Assembly: GCA_963693285.1 (NCBI GenBank)
Contig: OY848917.1
Span: 4,392,618 to 4,456,617, forward strand
DNA: 64,000 nt
DNA from: Xestospongia muta
Taxonomy: Eukaryota; Porifera; Demospongiae; Haplosclerida; Petrosiidae
Direction of reading: 5' to 3'
The notes under the pieces are model-generated. The model searched no databases and had not been told where the DNA came from. It worked only from the letters and a program-made list of their open reading frames with translations. Numbering within the stretch: position 1 is the stretch's first letter; each line of letters starts with the position of its first letter. A program made the position numbers and the translations under genes. This document shows positions 23,600 to 34,900 of the stretch, in pieces.

Positions 23600-26500
23600 C
23601 TAATATTAATATTAATATTAACAACTTATTAATTTAATTGATAGTGCTCATTTACCTTGAATAATAATTGGTGTAGGTGTAACAATATGGCTACTTGAAG
23701 AAGAAGTAACACTTACTAGAAGATAAGTACTACTTGTCAAAGGGGATGGTGTTTTAAATTCTGTGACTATAGAAAGATGGTGACATAGATATCATGTTAG
23801 AGACAAACTGATCACTAGCATTATATTAGTAGCTACTCTTTTACACATGAATTGGTACAAAACATCTTTAGACATGTCACAATCAGTAATAAAACGTAAG
23901 TACCTTGAATAGTAGTTTGTGTAGGTATAACAATAAAGCCACTTGAAGAAGATGAAACACTTACTGGAAGATGAGTACTACTTGTCAAAGGGTAATGACT
24001 TTTAAATTCTGTGACTATAGAAAGATGGTGACATAGATATCATGTTAGAGATAAACTGATCACTAGCATTATATTAGTAGCTACTCCTTTACACATGAAC
24101 TGTTACAAAAAATCTTTAGACATGTCAGAACCAGCAATAAAACATAAGTACCTTGAATAGTAGTTTGTGTAGGTGTAACTATAGAGCCACTTGAAGAAGA
24201 TGAAACACCTACTGGAAGATGAGTACTGCTTGTCAAAGGGTATGGAGTTTTAAATTCTGTGACTATAGAAAGATGGTGACATAGATATCATGTTAGAGAT
24301 AAACTGATCACTAGCATTATATTAGTAGCTACTCCTTTACACATGAACTGTTACAAAAAATCTTTAGACATGTCAGAACCAGCAATAAAACATAAGTACC
24401 TTGAATAGTAGTTTGTGTAGGTGTAACTATAGAGCCACTTGAAGAAGATGAAACACCTACTGGAAGATGAGTACTGCTTGTCAAAGGGTATGGAGTTTTA
24501 AATTCTGTGACTATAGAAAGATGGTGACATAGATATCATGTTAGAGATAAACTGATCACTAGCATTATATTAGTAGCTACTCCTTTACACATGAACTGTT
24601 ACAAAAAATCTTTAGACATGTCAGAACCAGCAATAAAACATAAGTACCTTGAATAGTAGTTTGTGTAGGTGTAACTATAGAGCCACTTGAAGAAGATGAA
24701 ACACCTACTGGAAGATGAGTACTGCTTGTCAAAGGGTATGGAGTTTTAAATTCTGTGACTATAGAAAGATGGTGACATAGATATCATGTTAGAGATAAAC
24801 TGATCACTAGCATTATATTAGTAGCTACTCCTTTACACATGAATTGGTACAGAAAATCTTTAGACATGTCACAATCAGTAATAAAACATAAGTACCTTGA
24901 ATAGTAGTTTGTGTAGGTGTAACAATAGAGTCACTTGAAGAAGATGAAACACTTACTGGAAGATGAGTACTGCTTGTCAAAGGGTATGGTGTTTTAAATT
25001 CTGTGACTATAGAAAGATGGTGACATAGATATCATGTTAGAGATAAACTGATCACTAGCATTATATTAGTAGCTACTCCTTTACACATGAATTGGTACAA
25101 AAAATCTTTAGACATGTCACAATCAGTAATAAAACATAAGTACCTTGAATAGTAGTTTGTGTAGGTGTAACAATAAAGCCACTTGAAAAAGATGAAACAC
25201 TTACTGGAAGATGAGTACTGCTTGTCAAAGGGTAAGGAGTTTTAAATTCTGTGACTATAGAAAGATGGTGACATTGATATCATGTTAGAGATAAACTGAT
25301 CACTAGCATTATATTAGTAGCTACTCCTATACACATGAATTGGTACAGAAAATCTTTAGACATGTCACAATCAGTAATAAAACATAAGTACCTTGAATAG
25401 TAGTTTGTGTAGGTGTAACAATAGAGCCATTTGAAGAAGATGAAACACTTACTGGAAGATGAGTACTGCTTGTCAAAGGGTAAAGAGTTTTAAATTCTGT
25501 GACTATAGAAAGATGGTGACATAGATATCATGTTAGAGATAAACTGATCACTAGCATTATATTAGTAGCTACTCCTTTACACATGAACTGTTACAAAAAA
25601 TCTTTAGACATGTCAGAACCAGCAATAAAACATAAGTACCTTGAATAGTAGTTTGTGTAGGTATAACAATAGAGCCACTTGAAGAAGATGAAACACTTAC
25701 TGGAAGATGAGTACTGCTTGTCAAAGGGTAAGGAGTTTTAGACTCTGTGTCTACATAAAAATGATAATATTCATATCATGTTAGAGATAAACTGATCACT
25801 AGCATTATATCAGTAACTATATATGAATAGTTACAAAAATCTTTATATATGTCAGAATAAGTTATGATGATTTTGTGATTGTAATTGATGGAAATGTACA
25901 GGCAATTAGTTAAGATTCCAAAATTGATTTTTATTTCCATGACAACCACCATATATCAGTAATTAACATTGACATAAATTAGTGTTAAAAACAACGAGGA
26001 AATCTACTTTTACATTATCTAACTTTAGGAGGTGATGGCAAGTAGCTAGAAAATTAATAACATTATAGTTATTTATACAAACTTTGTAAATGGCATCTAA
26101 TCTATATTTATAAAGTAAAATAATTGTTGCACAAAAGTTAATTACCATTGCTTCTTGGAACATTAATTGGATTTAACTTCATTCCTCCAACGTAACTGTA
26201 TCCTGCATAACTTTTCCAGCCATAGATAGAAACAAACAATGTACCATTTGGGTTAGGATGTGTTACTGTAATGGTACCACTAAAACATCCTGAATAGCCA
26301 TATCCATAGACAGAACCATTTGAACCATATATTTGAACCCATGATGGATTGATAAGCTTATTATTGATTAATACTTTCTGGTCAAAGTAACCATCATTTG
26401 GTACAGCCACACTGTAATAACTAGTATCACTTGACAGCAATGCAGAGAAGTGGATGGAGTGTTCATATTGTTCTATTGGTGGTACTGTGTTAAGGGAAGG

Positions 26501-29500
26501 GTCACCAAAGCTGCCACCTGCATATTGTGTACCAACACCAATTTGAGCCACATAGATTGGTTGATCAGAGATAATACTACAGTATACATTGTTGGTTGTG
26601 TAAAACCAATTGGTGTTGTTTTCATCAAATTTGATATGTTCTGAAGTGTAGTTTGTACCACAGGTTTTGACTGCATTTGTTTTATTGTTAGAAGCAATCA
26701 CTTTGTAACTTTGTCCGTTGGTTCGACCCATGTGTGGTGGTAACAGAAATGTCTTTCCCCATGTTATTGTTGGTGTCAGTTGTGTAACAATAGGGTCAGC
26801 ATCATGAGATCCAGCTGGAACTCGGGCAGCTTCATGTCCACTGATAATTGTAAGTGGACTGTCAGATATAATTTTGGTTCCAGTAAGATCAACATGAGGC
26901 TTAAATACAAAAAATGTTTGAAGTGAATGAAGAACAAAGTTAAAGGAATGTCCAGCTGAAACAATTATATTACTAGCAGCACTGTTCTGAGGATCTGATG
27001 GAACAGTAATGTCATTGTTTGGAATTATAGTCACATTACTGTTATTAAGGCAACCAATAATCATGAACTGACTTGTCTGATCACTCCAACCTAATGTAGA
27101 CACAACATAGTATGTGTATTGAGTTGTCGGTTGTTTATGACATGGAAGAGCTAGATAAGACATGAAGTCTGAGTCACTACGGAAACTCCATGCAATAACT
27201 GATATTGACTCTGAGTCTAGAGAATAAACTTTAAGACCCTTTCTCCTCCAGGAATAGGTATGATCTAACACTTCATAACTTGCTGGTATAGTGACTTTAT
27301 GAGGATTGTGATAACTAGTTGAACCCTTATATGAGAAGTTGTCATCAAGTGATGTGACTTTGAAAGAAACAGGAGCTGTTTTCATCGTATGAACATATAA
27401 TGTACGCTTATTAGATCCATGTACATGCTCATAGAATCCCACAAAGAACTCACTACTGTATGTACTGAGGTCATTTTGTGGCTCTATAATGAAGAACATA
27501 CCATTTAAATATATTATAATAGGGAATTATTACAATCAGTTAGAATGAGCTGAACAAAATGTAGAGAATGTATAAAAATTTATTAAAAATAAAATAAATG
27601 AAGGGATGACTTAGTCCATTAAGGAAAGACAAAATAAGATGATAATTGACAAATACAAAAAATGTATTCTAAACTAATTTATTAAATGTAGAGATGTCGG
27701 ATGATTAAAACATCTAACAAATCCAAAGTAGGAATGGTTGTATGGATATCTCTACAGTAGCCACAGCATCAAGGTCATAATGCTTAGTTGCAGACAAATC
27801 TGAGGCAAACAGTCGTATAAGAAGTCTAAGTAAAAAGCTGCATTAGGTTTTTTTTTAGGGAATGTGCTCACAACACAGCAAAGTATAGCTTTTAAATATA
27901 ATTATTGTACTCAGGTACTTCCTTGTGGCTATATGTTATGTAAGAGATGTATCAACACGTGCAGATCCACATGGTTTGAACATAATATATTGTACAGTAC
28001 AGGATCCTTTTTAAAAGTATACAAATTACAATAAAAGTGATTATTTATATTTTTATTGCTGTTTCCAAACTTACTACACAGATCTGTCATATCAATTTCA
28101 TTAATCATAAACTTTCCTTGACATTGTCCACAGTTGTCAAGTACACATTGAGCATCAGGATAACTAGAACAAGTTTGATTATCACAAGGATTATAAGGAC
28201 AATGTATTGGTGGCTTATCAGGAGGACATGAACCTATTATAAATAAGACAAAAACATTCATTTTTCAATTAGTAATACATACTGCAAATGCTTGTGACAT
28301 TGTGACCAGAAGTGTTAAAGAAATGAGCTGAACATTGACCACAACTTGATGGTACACATATAGCATCAGGTATGTTTGGACATTGTGCTGTGTCACATGG
28401 ATCGTCTAGACATTGTACACGTTGAACACCATTCTTACACTTTCCACCTGTCATAACAAATGTGTACATTTAAAATAACGTTTAGATAAGTTGTTAAAAA
28501 TTTGATCAAGTGACTTTTGTTTTCTGTGATATCTAACAAGGCTAAAATACTTATCACATGGCTGTAGACAGTCATGCAAAGTTTCAATATCATTACATGG
28601 CCCAACCTTGGGAGGTTGATGGCAAATAGTTAAAAAATTAATATTATTACAGTTATATGTACAAACTTTGCAAATGGCATAATCATAGCCTGAATTTTGG
28701 AGAAAGTAAAATAGTTATTACCATAAATAATTACCATAGCTTCTTGAACTGTTAATTGGATTTAACTTCATGCCTCCAACATAACTGTACCCTGCATTAG
28801 CTGTCCAGCCATAGATAGAGACAAACAATTTACCATTTGGGTTAGGATGTGTTATTGTATTGGTGCCACTAAAACATGATGAATAGCCATATCCATAGAC
28901 AGAATCATCTGGAGCATATATTAGAACCCATGGTGGATTGATAAGCTTATTGTTGATCAATAAACTCTGGTTGAAGAAAGCATCATTTGGTACAACCACA
29001 CTGTAATAACTAGTACCACTTGAAAGCAATGCAGAGAACTGGATGGAGTGTTCATATTGTTCTATTGGTGGCACTGTGTTAAGGGAAGGGTCACCAAAGT
29101 TGCCACCAGCATATTGTGTACCAACACCAATTTGAGCCACATAGATTGGTTGATCAGAGATAATACTACAGTATACATTGTTGGTTGTGTAAAACCAATT
29201 GGTGCTATTTTCGTCAAAATTAATATGTTCTGGTATACAATTTGTACACGTTTTGACTGCATTTGTTTTATTATTAGTAGCAATCACTTTGTAACTTTGT
29301 CCATTGGTTCGACCCATGTGTGGTGGTAGCAGAAATGTCTTTCCCCATGTTATTGTTGGTGTCAGTTGTGTAACAATAGGGTCAGCATCAAAAGTCCCAG
29401 CTGGAACTCGGGCAGCTTCATGTCCACAAATAATTGTAAGTGGACTGTCAGATAAAACTTTGGTTCCAGTAAGATCAACATGAGGCTTAAAAACAAAGAA

Positions 29501-30069
29501 TGTCTGAAGTGAATGAAGAACAAAGTTGAAGGAATGTCCAGCTGAAACAATTATATTACTAGCAGCACTGTCTTGAGGATCTGATGGAACAGTAATGTCA
29601 TTGTTTGGAATGATAGTCACATTACTGTTATTAAGGCAACCAATAATCATGAACTGACTTGTCTGATCACTCCAACCTAATGTAGACACAACATAGTATG
29701 TGTATTGAGTTGTCGGTTGTTTATGACATGGAAGCGCTAGGTAAGACATGAAGTCTGAGTCACTACGGAAACTCCATGCAATAACTGATATTGACTCTGA
29801 GTCTAGAGAGTAAACTTTAAGACCCTTTCTCCTCCAGGAATAGGTATGATCTAACACTTCATAACTTGCTGGTATAGCAACTTCATGAGGATTGTGATAA
29901 CTAGTTGTACCCATATATGAGAAGTTGTCATCAAGTGATGTGACTTTAAAAGTTATATTAGTTGTGTTCATAGTATGAACATACAATATACGTTCTTTAG
30001 ATCCATGTGCATGTTCATAGAATCCCACAAAGAACTCACTACTGTATGTACTGAGGTCATTCTGTGGCT
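21305..30069 (-). CDS. Large mosaic extracellular protein: IgGFc-binding x2, Cys modules, Ser/Thr stalk, somatomedin-B-like x4
   Basis: I resolve 21 exons whose 20 introns are all phase 1. In coding order they are 28735-30069 and 26146-27483 (IgGFc-binding domains) with Cys-rich exons 28283-28447 and 28075-28233 between them. Nine 111-bp Ser/Thr-rich exons follow (25640-25750 down to 23656-23766, each 248 bp apart). Then come 23402-23599, 22522-22716, 22011-22208 and 21305-21462 (somatomedin-B-like), separated by linker exons 23237-23299, 22771-22875, 22264-22362 and 21518-21628. TAG at 21305-21307 ends the frame. Total about 5.12 kb, 1,707 codons, with no internal stop. No membrane segment is seen, so a secreted adhesion or mucus-type protein is inferred. 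The 5' start is unresolved: the first IgGFc exon has a good acceptor (TTCTTCATTATAG), so an upstream exon supplies the start. Alternatively, read-through to an ATG at 30112 adds a hydrophobic leader. Confidence 0.8.
23653..25884 (-). repeat. Nine tandem 248-bp exon+intron cassettes (Ser/Thr-rich stalk)
   Basis: The donor signature TACCTTGAAT (plus strand) starts at 23653, 23901, 24149, 24397, 24645, 24893, 25141, 25389 and 25637, exactly 248 bp apart each time. Each unit holds a 111-bp exon (donor start +3 to +113) and a 137-bp intron. The exon encodes 37 residues of the pattern TEFKTPYPLTSSTHLPV, SSSSSG, IVTPTQTTIQ and is phase 1-1, so units can be added without frame change. Units at 24149 and 24397 look identical over their full length. 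The first (23653) and last (25637) are the most diverged. Ser/Thr/Pro content suggests an O-glycosylated stalk. Confidence 0.95.
26146..27483 (-). CDS. Exon: IgGFc-binding domain, second copy in the protein
   Basis: This 1,338-bp exon (446 codons, phase 1-1) is nearly collinear with 28735-30069. Long stretches are unchanged, such as SWRRKGLKVYSLDSESISVI and TLGWSDQTSQFMIIGC. Differences cluster near the ends and in the TCGTNYTSEHIKF loop. The acceptor region (ATGTTCTTCATTATAG) and part of the downstream intron are also conserved between copies, so the duplication included flanking intron. Its donor G|GTAATT leads in phase into the Ser/Thr cassettes. Confidence 0.85.
28075..28447 (-). CDS. Exons: two cysteine-rich CGxC modules between the IgGFc domains
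   Basis: Exon 28283-28447 (55 codons) encodes GKCKNG...CLDDPCDTAQCP, then AICVPSSCGQCSAHFF and VTSIC. Exon 28075-28233 (53 codons) encodes SCPPDKP...CPYNPCDNQTCS, then AQCVLDNCGQCQGKF and TDLC. Both share the order C..C..PC....C......C....CGxC....F......C and have phase-1 borders. Modules with this spacing recur in animal extracellular proteins, but I cannot give a firm family name. They probably act as disulfide-locked spacers between the two IgGFc domains. Confidence 0.75.
28735..30069 (-). CDS. Exon: IgGFc-binding domain, first copy in the protein
   Basis: This 1,335-bp exon (445 codons, phase 1 at both ends) encodes the IgGFc-binding N-terminal family domain. It begins PQNDLSTYSSEFFVGFYEH, where FFVGF-type residues open the family. 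It also contains LKVYSLDSESISVIAW, GHEAARVPAG, TWGKTFLLPPHMGR and SDQPIYVAQIGVG. The family is known from mammalian FCGBP and many invertebrate secreted proteins, where it lies near cysteine-rich repeats. The neighbouring exon 26146-27483 is a close paralogue, so this is a tandem exon duplication. Several N-x-S/T sites are present. Confidence 0.85.
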
Positions 30070-30334
30070 CTATAATGAAGAACATAACATTAAAATATAT
30101 AGAAAGTGTAATCATTAAGATAAATTCTGATGAGCTGAATTTGAATTTTGAATTTGATATGTAGTGCAATGATGCTTTAATTTATTATAATTCATAATCT
30201 ATTATGTAATTAATTACAAGTCTTGAAATAATAGGAATTGTAAAGGGAATTATATTTTATTCTAAATGCCATGGTAATAATAAATGAACTCTTTGTCCAA
30301 TGAAGTAATTAAATATAATAATTACTTCAATTAA

Positions 30335-30636
30335 TTAATCTTGTACTACCAATATTGACTTAGTGGGAGTTTGATTAACAAGAGGACTGTATTGAATAGT
30401 CAGATCCAATAAAAGATCTATTTTGGTGAAATTTACCCCAGTGAAATGTGTCTTACTGGTAGCTAGATTTGTGGTAACAAGATTATGAGCTAGCCTTATA
30501 CCTGAAAATGTGAATACTTCAGTTGTTTTGAATAAAGAGGATGTGTTGTTTATGAGCTTATAATTAACCTTTAAGGTTTTGATAAGATTTGCTGTTAGTA
30601 TGCAATTTAACACTTCACTAATTGAATTGCTATAAA
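30335..30636 (-). other. Orphan open segment with an acceptor-like start
   Basis: A TTTTTATAG acceptor-like sequence at about 30637 is followed by an open stretch that reads SEVLNCILTANLIKTLKVNY and continues for about 90 residues to a stop at 30335. It contains repeated Thr/Leu/Asn-rich strands (TTEVFTFSGIRL, SKTHFTGVNF, TKIDLLLDLTIQ) but no family I recognise. In the frame offered by the upstream exon at 31202 it would stop after a few codons. It may be a lost or alternative last exon. Confidence 0.3.
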
Positions 30637-31172
30637 AACTTACTAGCCCTAACAGATGGATTACAATAAAAATGACCTACTACGTACATATATACTATAA
30701 CACTTACAACACTTTTTTTATCTTTATGTAAAGACAGCCACTAGACATAACTTTGAGCTAATGCTTAATAGCTTTGTCTCCTCATCACGCAACTGTTCTA
30801 GTGTGGGCAACTGTTTTTGTCCTTGCTTTTGTCTTCTTTTATAACACATCTTTATTAAATAGCCTCAGTTGTGGCACAACACATCTAGAAAATGACAGCT
30901 TGGAGCCATAAATTACCACTACAATGATAACAAGACTTTGATGCTGTCCTTTTTCTCTGCTATTGTGATTGTGCTGAAACTACTTTGTCTGGAAGCTGTA
31001 ACTACTCCTGATTATCTCTATAGGCTGAATCTTTTGATTGAAGAATGTTAAATGTGTTTTTGAGTATAAGATCTGACTCAAAACATAGTCTATGTTGCTA
31101 TCATTCACCCCATGCAAGAAATGAGCATGTATGTAACATCTCATCTAGGATATCCTTGAAGTCAAAAATTAG

Positions 31173-31886
31173 CTAATTTGCCTTATATGCATTATATATA
31201 CCTTTGAGAAGATCTTTCAAAGTTTGATGGAGTTGATGTGAATCACTCGATATCCAATCATCCACAGTTGACAAGAAACGATCAGTTACCTGTCTGCTAC
31301 ATGTAGTTGCTGTTTGAAGAACCTATAGTGATATGTTATCTTCAATAATATTATATAGTTATTATTGTTTTCAAACCTGTTGAATTGCCTGTTCTTTCAA
31401 GAAATCACTCAATCCAAAAACTTTCAAGGCAAGGCAATCCAAGTTAGTGTCATTCAAAAGAATATCATGACAGAATAAACTCTCAGTATAACAGGATTGA
31501 TAACTATTGAAAGCAATTGTTCGCAATTGACTGCATGTTCCATTTGAGTTGTATACACTGCTGTTCAAAATGGCTTTCATAAGGCAACTTGTCATATTCT
31601 TAAACCAAATTTGACCCTATATGAAATTACTAAATATTAAAAAGAGAAAACGATAAGTACTTACAGTAATTGTGAAACAACTTTGGTTATTTATGAATTG
31701 GCGACAGGAACTGTCACCAAAGGTAAAAGGATATCCATTACCACATTGAGATCTTGGCTCTACACACTGAGTATAGAAGTCACAATTACCAGCATTAGCT
31801 AGAGCTGTACAGTCCTGAGCTTTGACACTAACAACTCCCAGAGAGAGTACCACTGCAAACACGAATAGCGTCATGCTGTAATGCAA
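31173..31886 (-). CDS. Secreted cysteine-rich protein, possibly stanniocalcin-like
   Basis: Three phase-0-joined exons at 31665-31886, 31377-31616 and 31173-31322 give 612 bp (204 codons), ending TAG at 31173-31175. The start is ATG 31886 or, more likely, ATG 31874. The latter opens a clean signal peptide (MTLFVFAVVLSLGVVSVKAQ) and lies 40 bp below a TATAAAG (31908-31914). The mature part has CDFYTQCVE, CGNGYPF, GQIWFKNMTSCLMKAIL, SYQSCYTESLFC and a helical C-terminus. The order of Cys, the C-x-FYxC-E start and the helical pattern recall stanniocalcins, but the match is from memory and tentative. The GGTATAT at 31202 could instead act as a donor, making this the N-terminus of the mosaic gene downstream. 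Confidence 0.7.
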
Positions 31887-31901
31887 TGTTGTTTGTCAGT
31901 T

Positions 31902-31920
31902 GCATAACTTTATAGTTAAT
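31902..31920 (-). promoter_or_regulatory. Candidate TATA box of the secreted cysteine-rich gene
   Basis: On the minus strand, AACTATAAAGTTATGC places TATAAAG at 31914-31908. That is about 30 bp above a plausible start region and 40 bp above the ATG at 31874. A GAGTGGGCGTAG stretch just upstream resembles a GC-box/GT-box. This is sequence-based only. Confidence 0.4.
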
Positions 31921-31929
31921 CTACGCCCA

Positions 31930-34900
31930 CTCGCTTAATATGAGAAAGATATTGCGTTTGAGACACATCTCACTCACCATTCAAAGGTACAAATATAAAC
32001 ACAAAGTGTAGTTCTATCGACAGTAGAACTTGGATTTATTATAAGTGTGAGACAGTGATTAGTTCTTGCATTTTCTGAATTGACTCAGATCTGCCATCAT
32101 ACCTCCATAATGAGAAATTGGACTAAAGTCACCAGACGCCCTCTTCTGGCATAAATCGAGTTGGCGTCTGGGTGTTAGCAGTACTCAAAATTGTGAAATA
32201 CATTAAAATTTTGTCTGTTGTCAATGAAAATTTGACTGACATTTGACTTGCACTCTTTAACAGACGCTTATATGGTTGCATAGTAAGTGATATAATCTTG
32301 CTGTTGTGAAATGTATATATGACTCAATGTACGTATATACATATATATCTTGTCATGTTCTAGCTATATGATTTATATAGGGTTGTTTTATTATTACTAT
32401 AAATAGTGTATATAACTAAAGGTAGCAATGTAGTGTATTATATACCGGTATATAGTAATACATACTACAACAGGATATCATAATCTATTTAGTATGAACA
32501 GCTATCAAGTTATCATATATAATGCTAAAAATCAAAAGACTAACAGTTATTTAAATGGATGACCTAATTTTACTATAATATTCGTAACCAATTATTTTAA
32601 ATTGTAATACACCAACATTTCCCTTTAGGATTATGAGACATTTCAAACATCAATTTAATCTCTGCAATACTACTTCACATGATATTGATAGAATTAATTA
32701 TATGAGTAGTAGTTAGGTGTTTGCACGTGAAAAGCATGTTGATGAAGTGTGTTATCATTTCAATATAGCTGATGTGTCATCATCTTGATACTAATACTAT
32801 TACTAGTAAATAAACCAAAGGTAATACTAAAGTAACATCTTTTTAATAAAAAAATACCAATACTAATATTCAAGATCATTTGAAAGCCATTACCATAACT
32901 ATAACTATAACTAAAATTAGTACAGTAAATTATATCATGTCACTTATTGCAAAGACTACTATGAAGATTGTACTCTACTATTAATCTAAGTGTTGATAGT
33001 CACATCAGCAGATTATGACTGTCATAACTGCTATATGATAAGAACAAAGCAACACTACAAATGTTAGAGTATATGATGCTTACATGTAATAAAGTGGCAT
33101 ATATTTTAGTATATAGTGCATACCTGTCACAGCTTACTCTCCTTGTTAACATGATTTCACATATAACAGTTATGACAAGAATCTATTGTGTCTACTATAA
33201 ATAGTAACATTATTGGTGAAAACAAATGATCAGTGACAAGTTCCTTCTTGATAACACAGGTTTATATAATACATTATATAGACCTCTGACCATACCACAT
33301 TATATTGATGAGATATTATATTCATTTTCATGTACAGTGTGAATTTGTTACAATACTACTACATATGGTTAATATATATAATACATCCTAAAGTGGCTAT
33401 ATACTATTGAACAATACATAAACATTGCATCAAAGAGGAAGAATTTGATAAAACTGTACGTCACATATATGTAGTTCACTTTGTTTGCATGCATGTGAGT
33501 AGACAAAATGTGAATGTTTTGAACTCCATATATCTTAATAAATATTGGACTAGTCTTTCAGCACCCGTTATTAAGTTGGCATAATACATTCCGTTACATG
33601 AAGTGTCATGGAACAGTTTGTGAAGTGTTGATATATTCTGGTTCAAATCATAAATATAAGGGATCCCCAAAAATGGTTAACATACATAATAATTACTTCA
33701 TTACTTAGTATGATCACATGATGATGATCAAAAAAGGAAACAATAATAACAAAAAAATCCACTATCATAGCTCTTTTGATCTTAAATTCATGCCAGTAGG
33801 AATAGATGTTTTCAGAAGGACAATCTGATGACTTCTGGAGCTTTCCTTGCACATTGAGTAGTGGAGTACTTGATTGCTCATAGCTTCATTCCTTAAGATG
33901 TGGTGATTTGTGGTGTATTGTTGTCACATTGAATGGGGATTCTTGTAGTGTATGTATGATTCCTACTATGTATAAGTTATATTAATAAATAGTACAACTA
34001 TTATGGTTAATGATATAGTAATTAATTAGCACTGTACCAATAAATCATTATTAGTTCTAAAAATTAACCACATAAACAGTCTATCCCATACTCATTAGTA
34101 ATCAAAATAGTATTACATTTTGTCAAATAATTTTGCTCAGTGCACCTGTGAGAGCCATATATTGTTGAATGACAATTCTAAAATGTGTACACCGTGAAAA
34201 TAAACAGCTGCCCAGATGCAAGTGATAATAATGGTGCGAACAAAAGGAGACAACAGATTTCCTTATTAAGAGAAAGCAACATATACCCTACCCTTCCTAG
34301 TTGCTACAGTGTAAACATTGGAGACTATGGACTACACTGACTACACTGTGCATACAGATTAAGGTGGCTATTTTCTAACAAGATATTATACAGAATCTTA
34401 TAACTGACATTCAACTAAATAACTCGTCATTAGTTTATTACAAATGGATCATGCAGAGTGGTTTTTGTTAAATTTCTTAGTATCTCATCATGTATTATAA
34501 TTATGTAATGAAAATGACCATAGATTGGTTACATCAACCAATCCATTTCTACATGATATGTACTTAGTATATAGAATGAAAGCTTGAAAGATTGATATAG
34601 ATTGGGTACTTATTATGTAGTTTATTTTATTTATTATTTTATTCCATCAATTTTTAAGTCTTTTTACTACTTGTATGGAATAGCCCTTGGTATACCACAC
34701 ATGCAAGATGACAACCATTATTCACTGTTTAGATTACTTATTACCATGTTTGGGAATATAGGAGTTTCTCAGTTTATGTAGTTTAATTTCACTGTAAAAT
34801 CACTGGTGTCATGGTAACACCAAAATGCGGTGTCAACAGTCTGTGCAAGAATGACATCAGTAATGGTGTCAGTATTGACACTAAGATAATGGTGTCAATT

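Noticed and set aside
23653..25884. CRISPR-like regular array
   Set aside because: The 248-bp units are exon-intron modules with coding exons in a eukaryotic gene, not short repeats with unique spacers.
26450..26644. Plus-strand frames across the IgGFc exons (also 29048-29329)
   Set aside because: Antisense shadows of the strongly supported minus-strand exons, repeated in both copies because the exons are paralogous.
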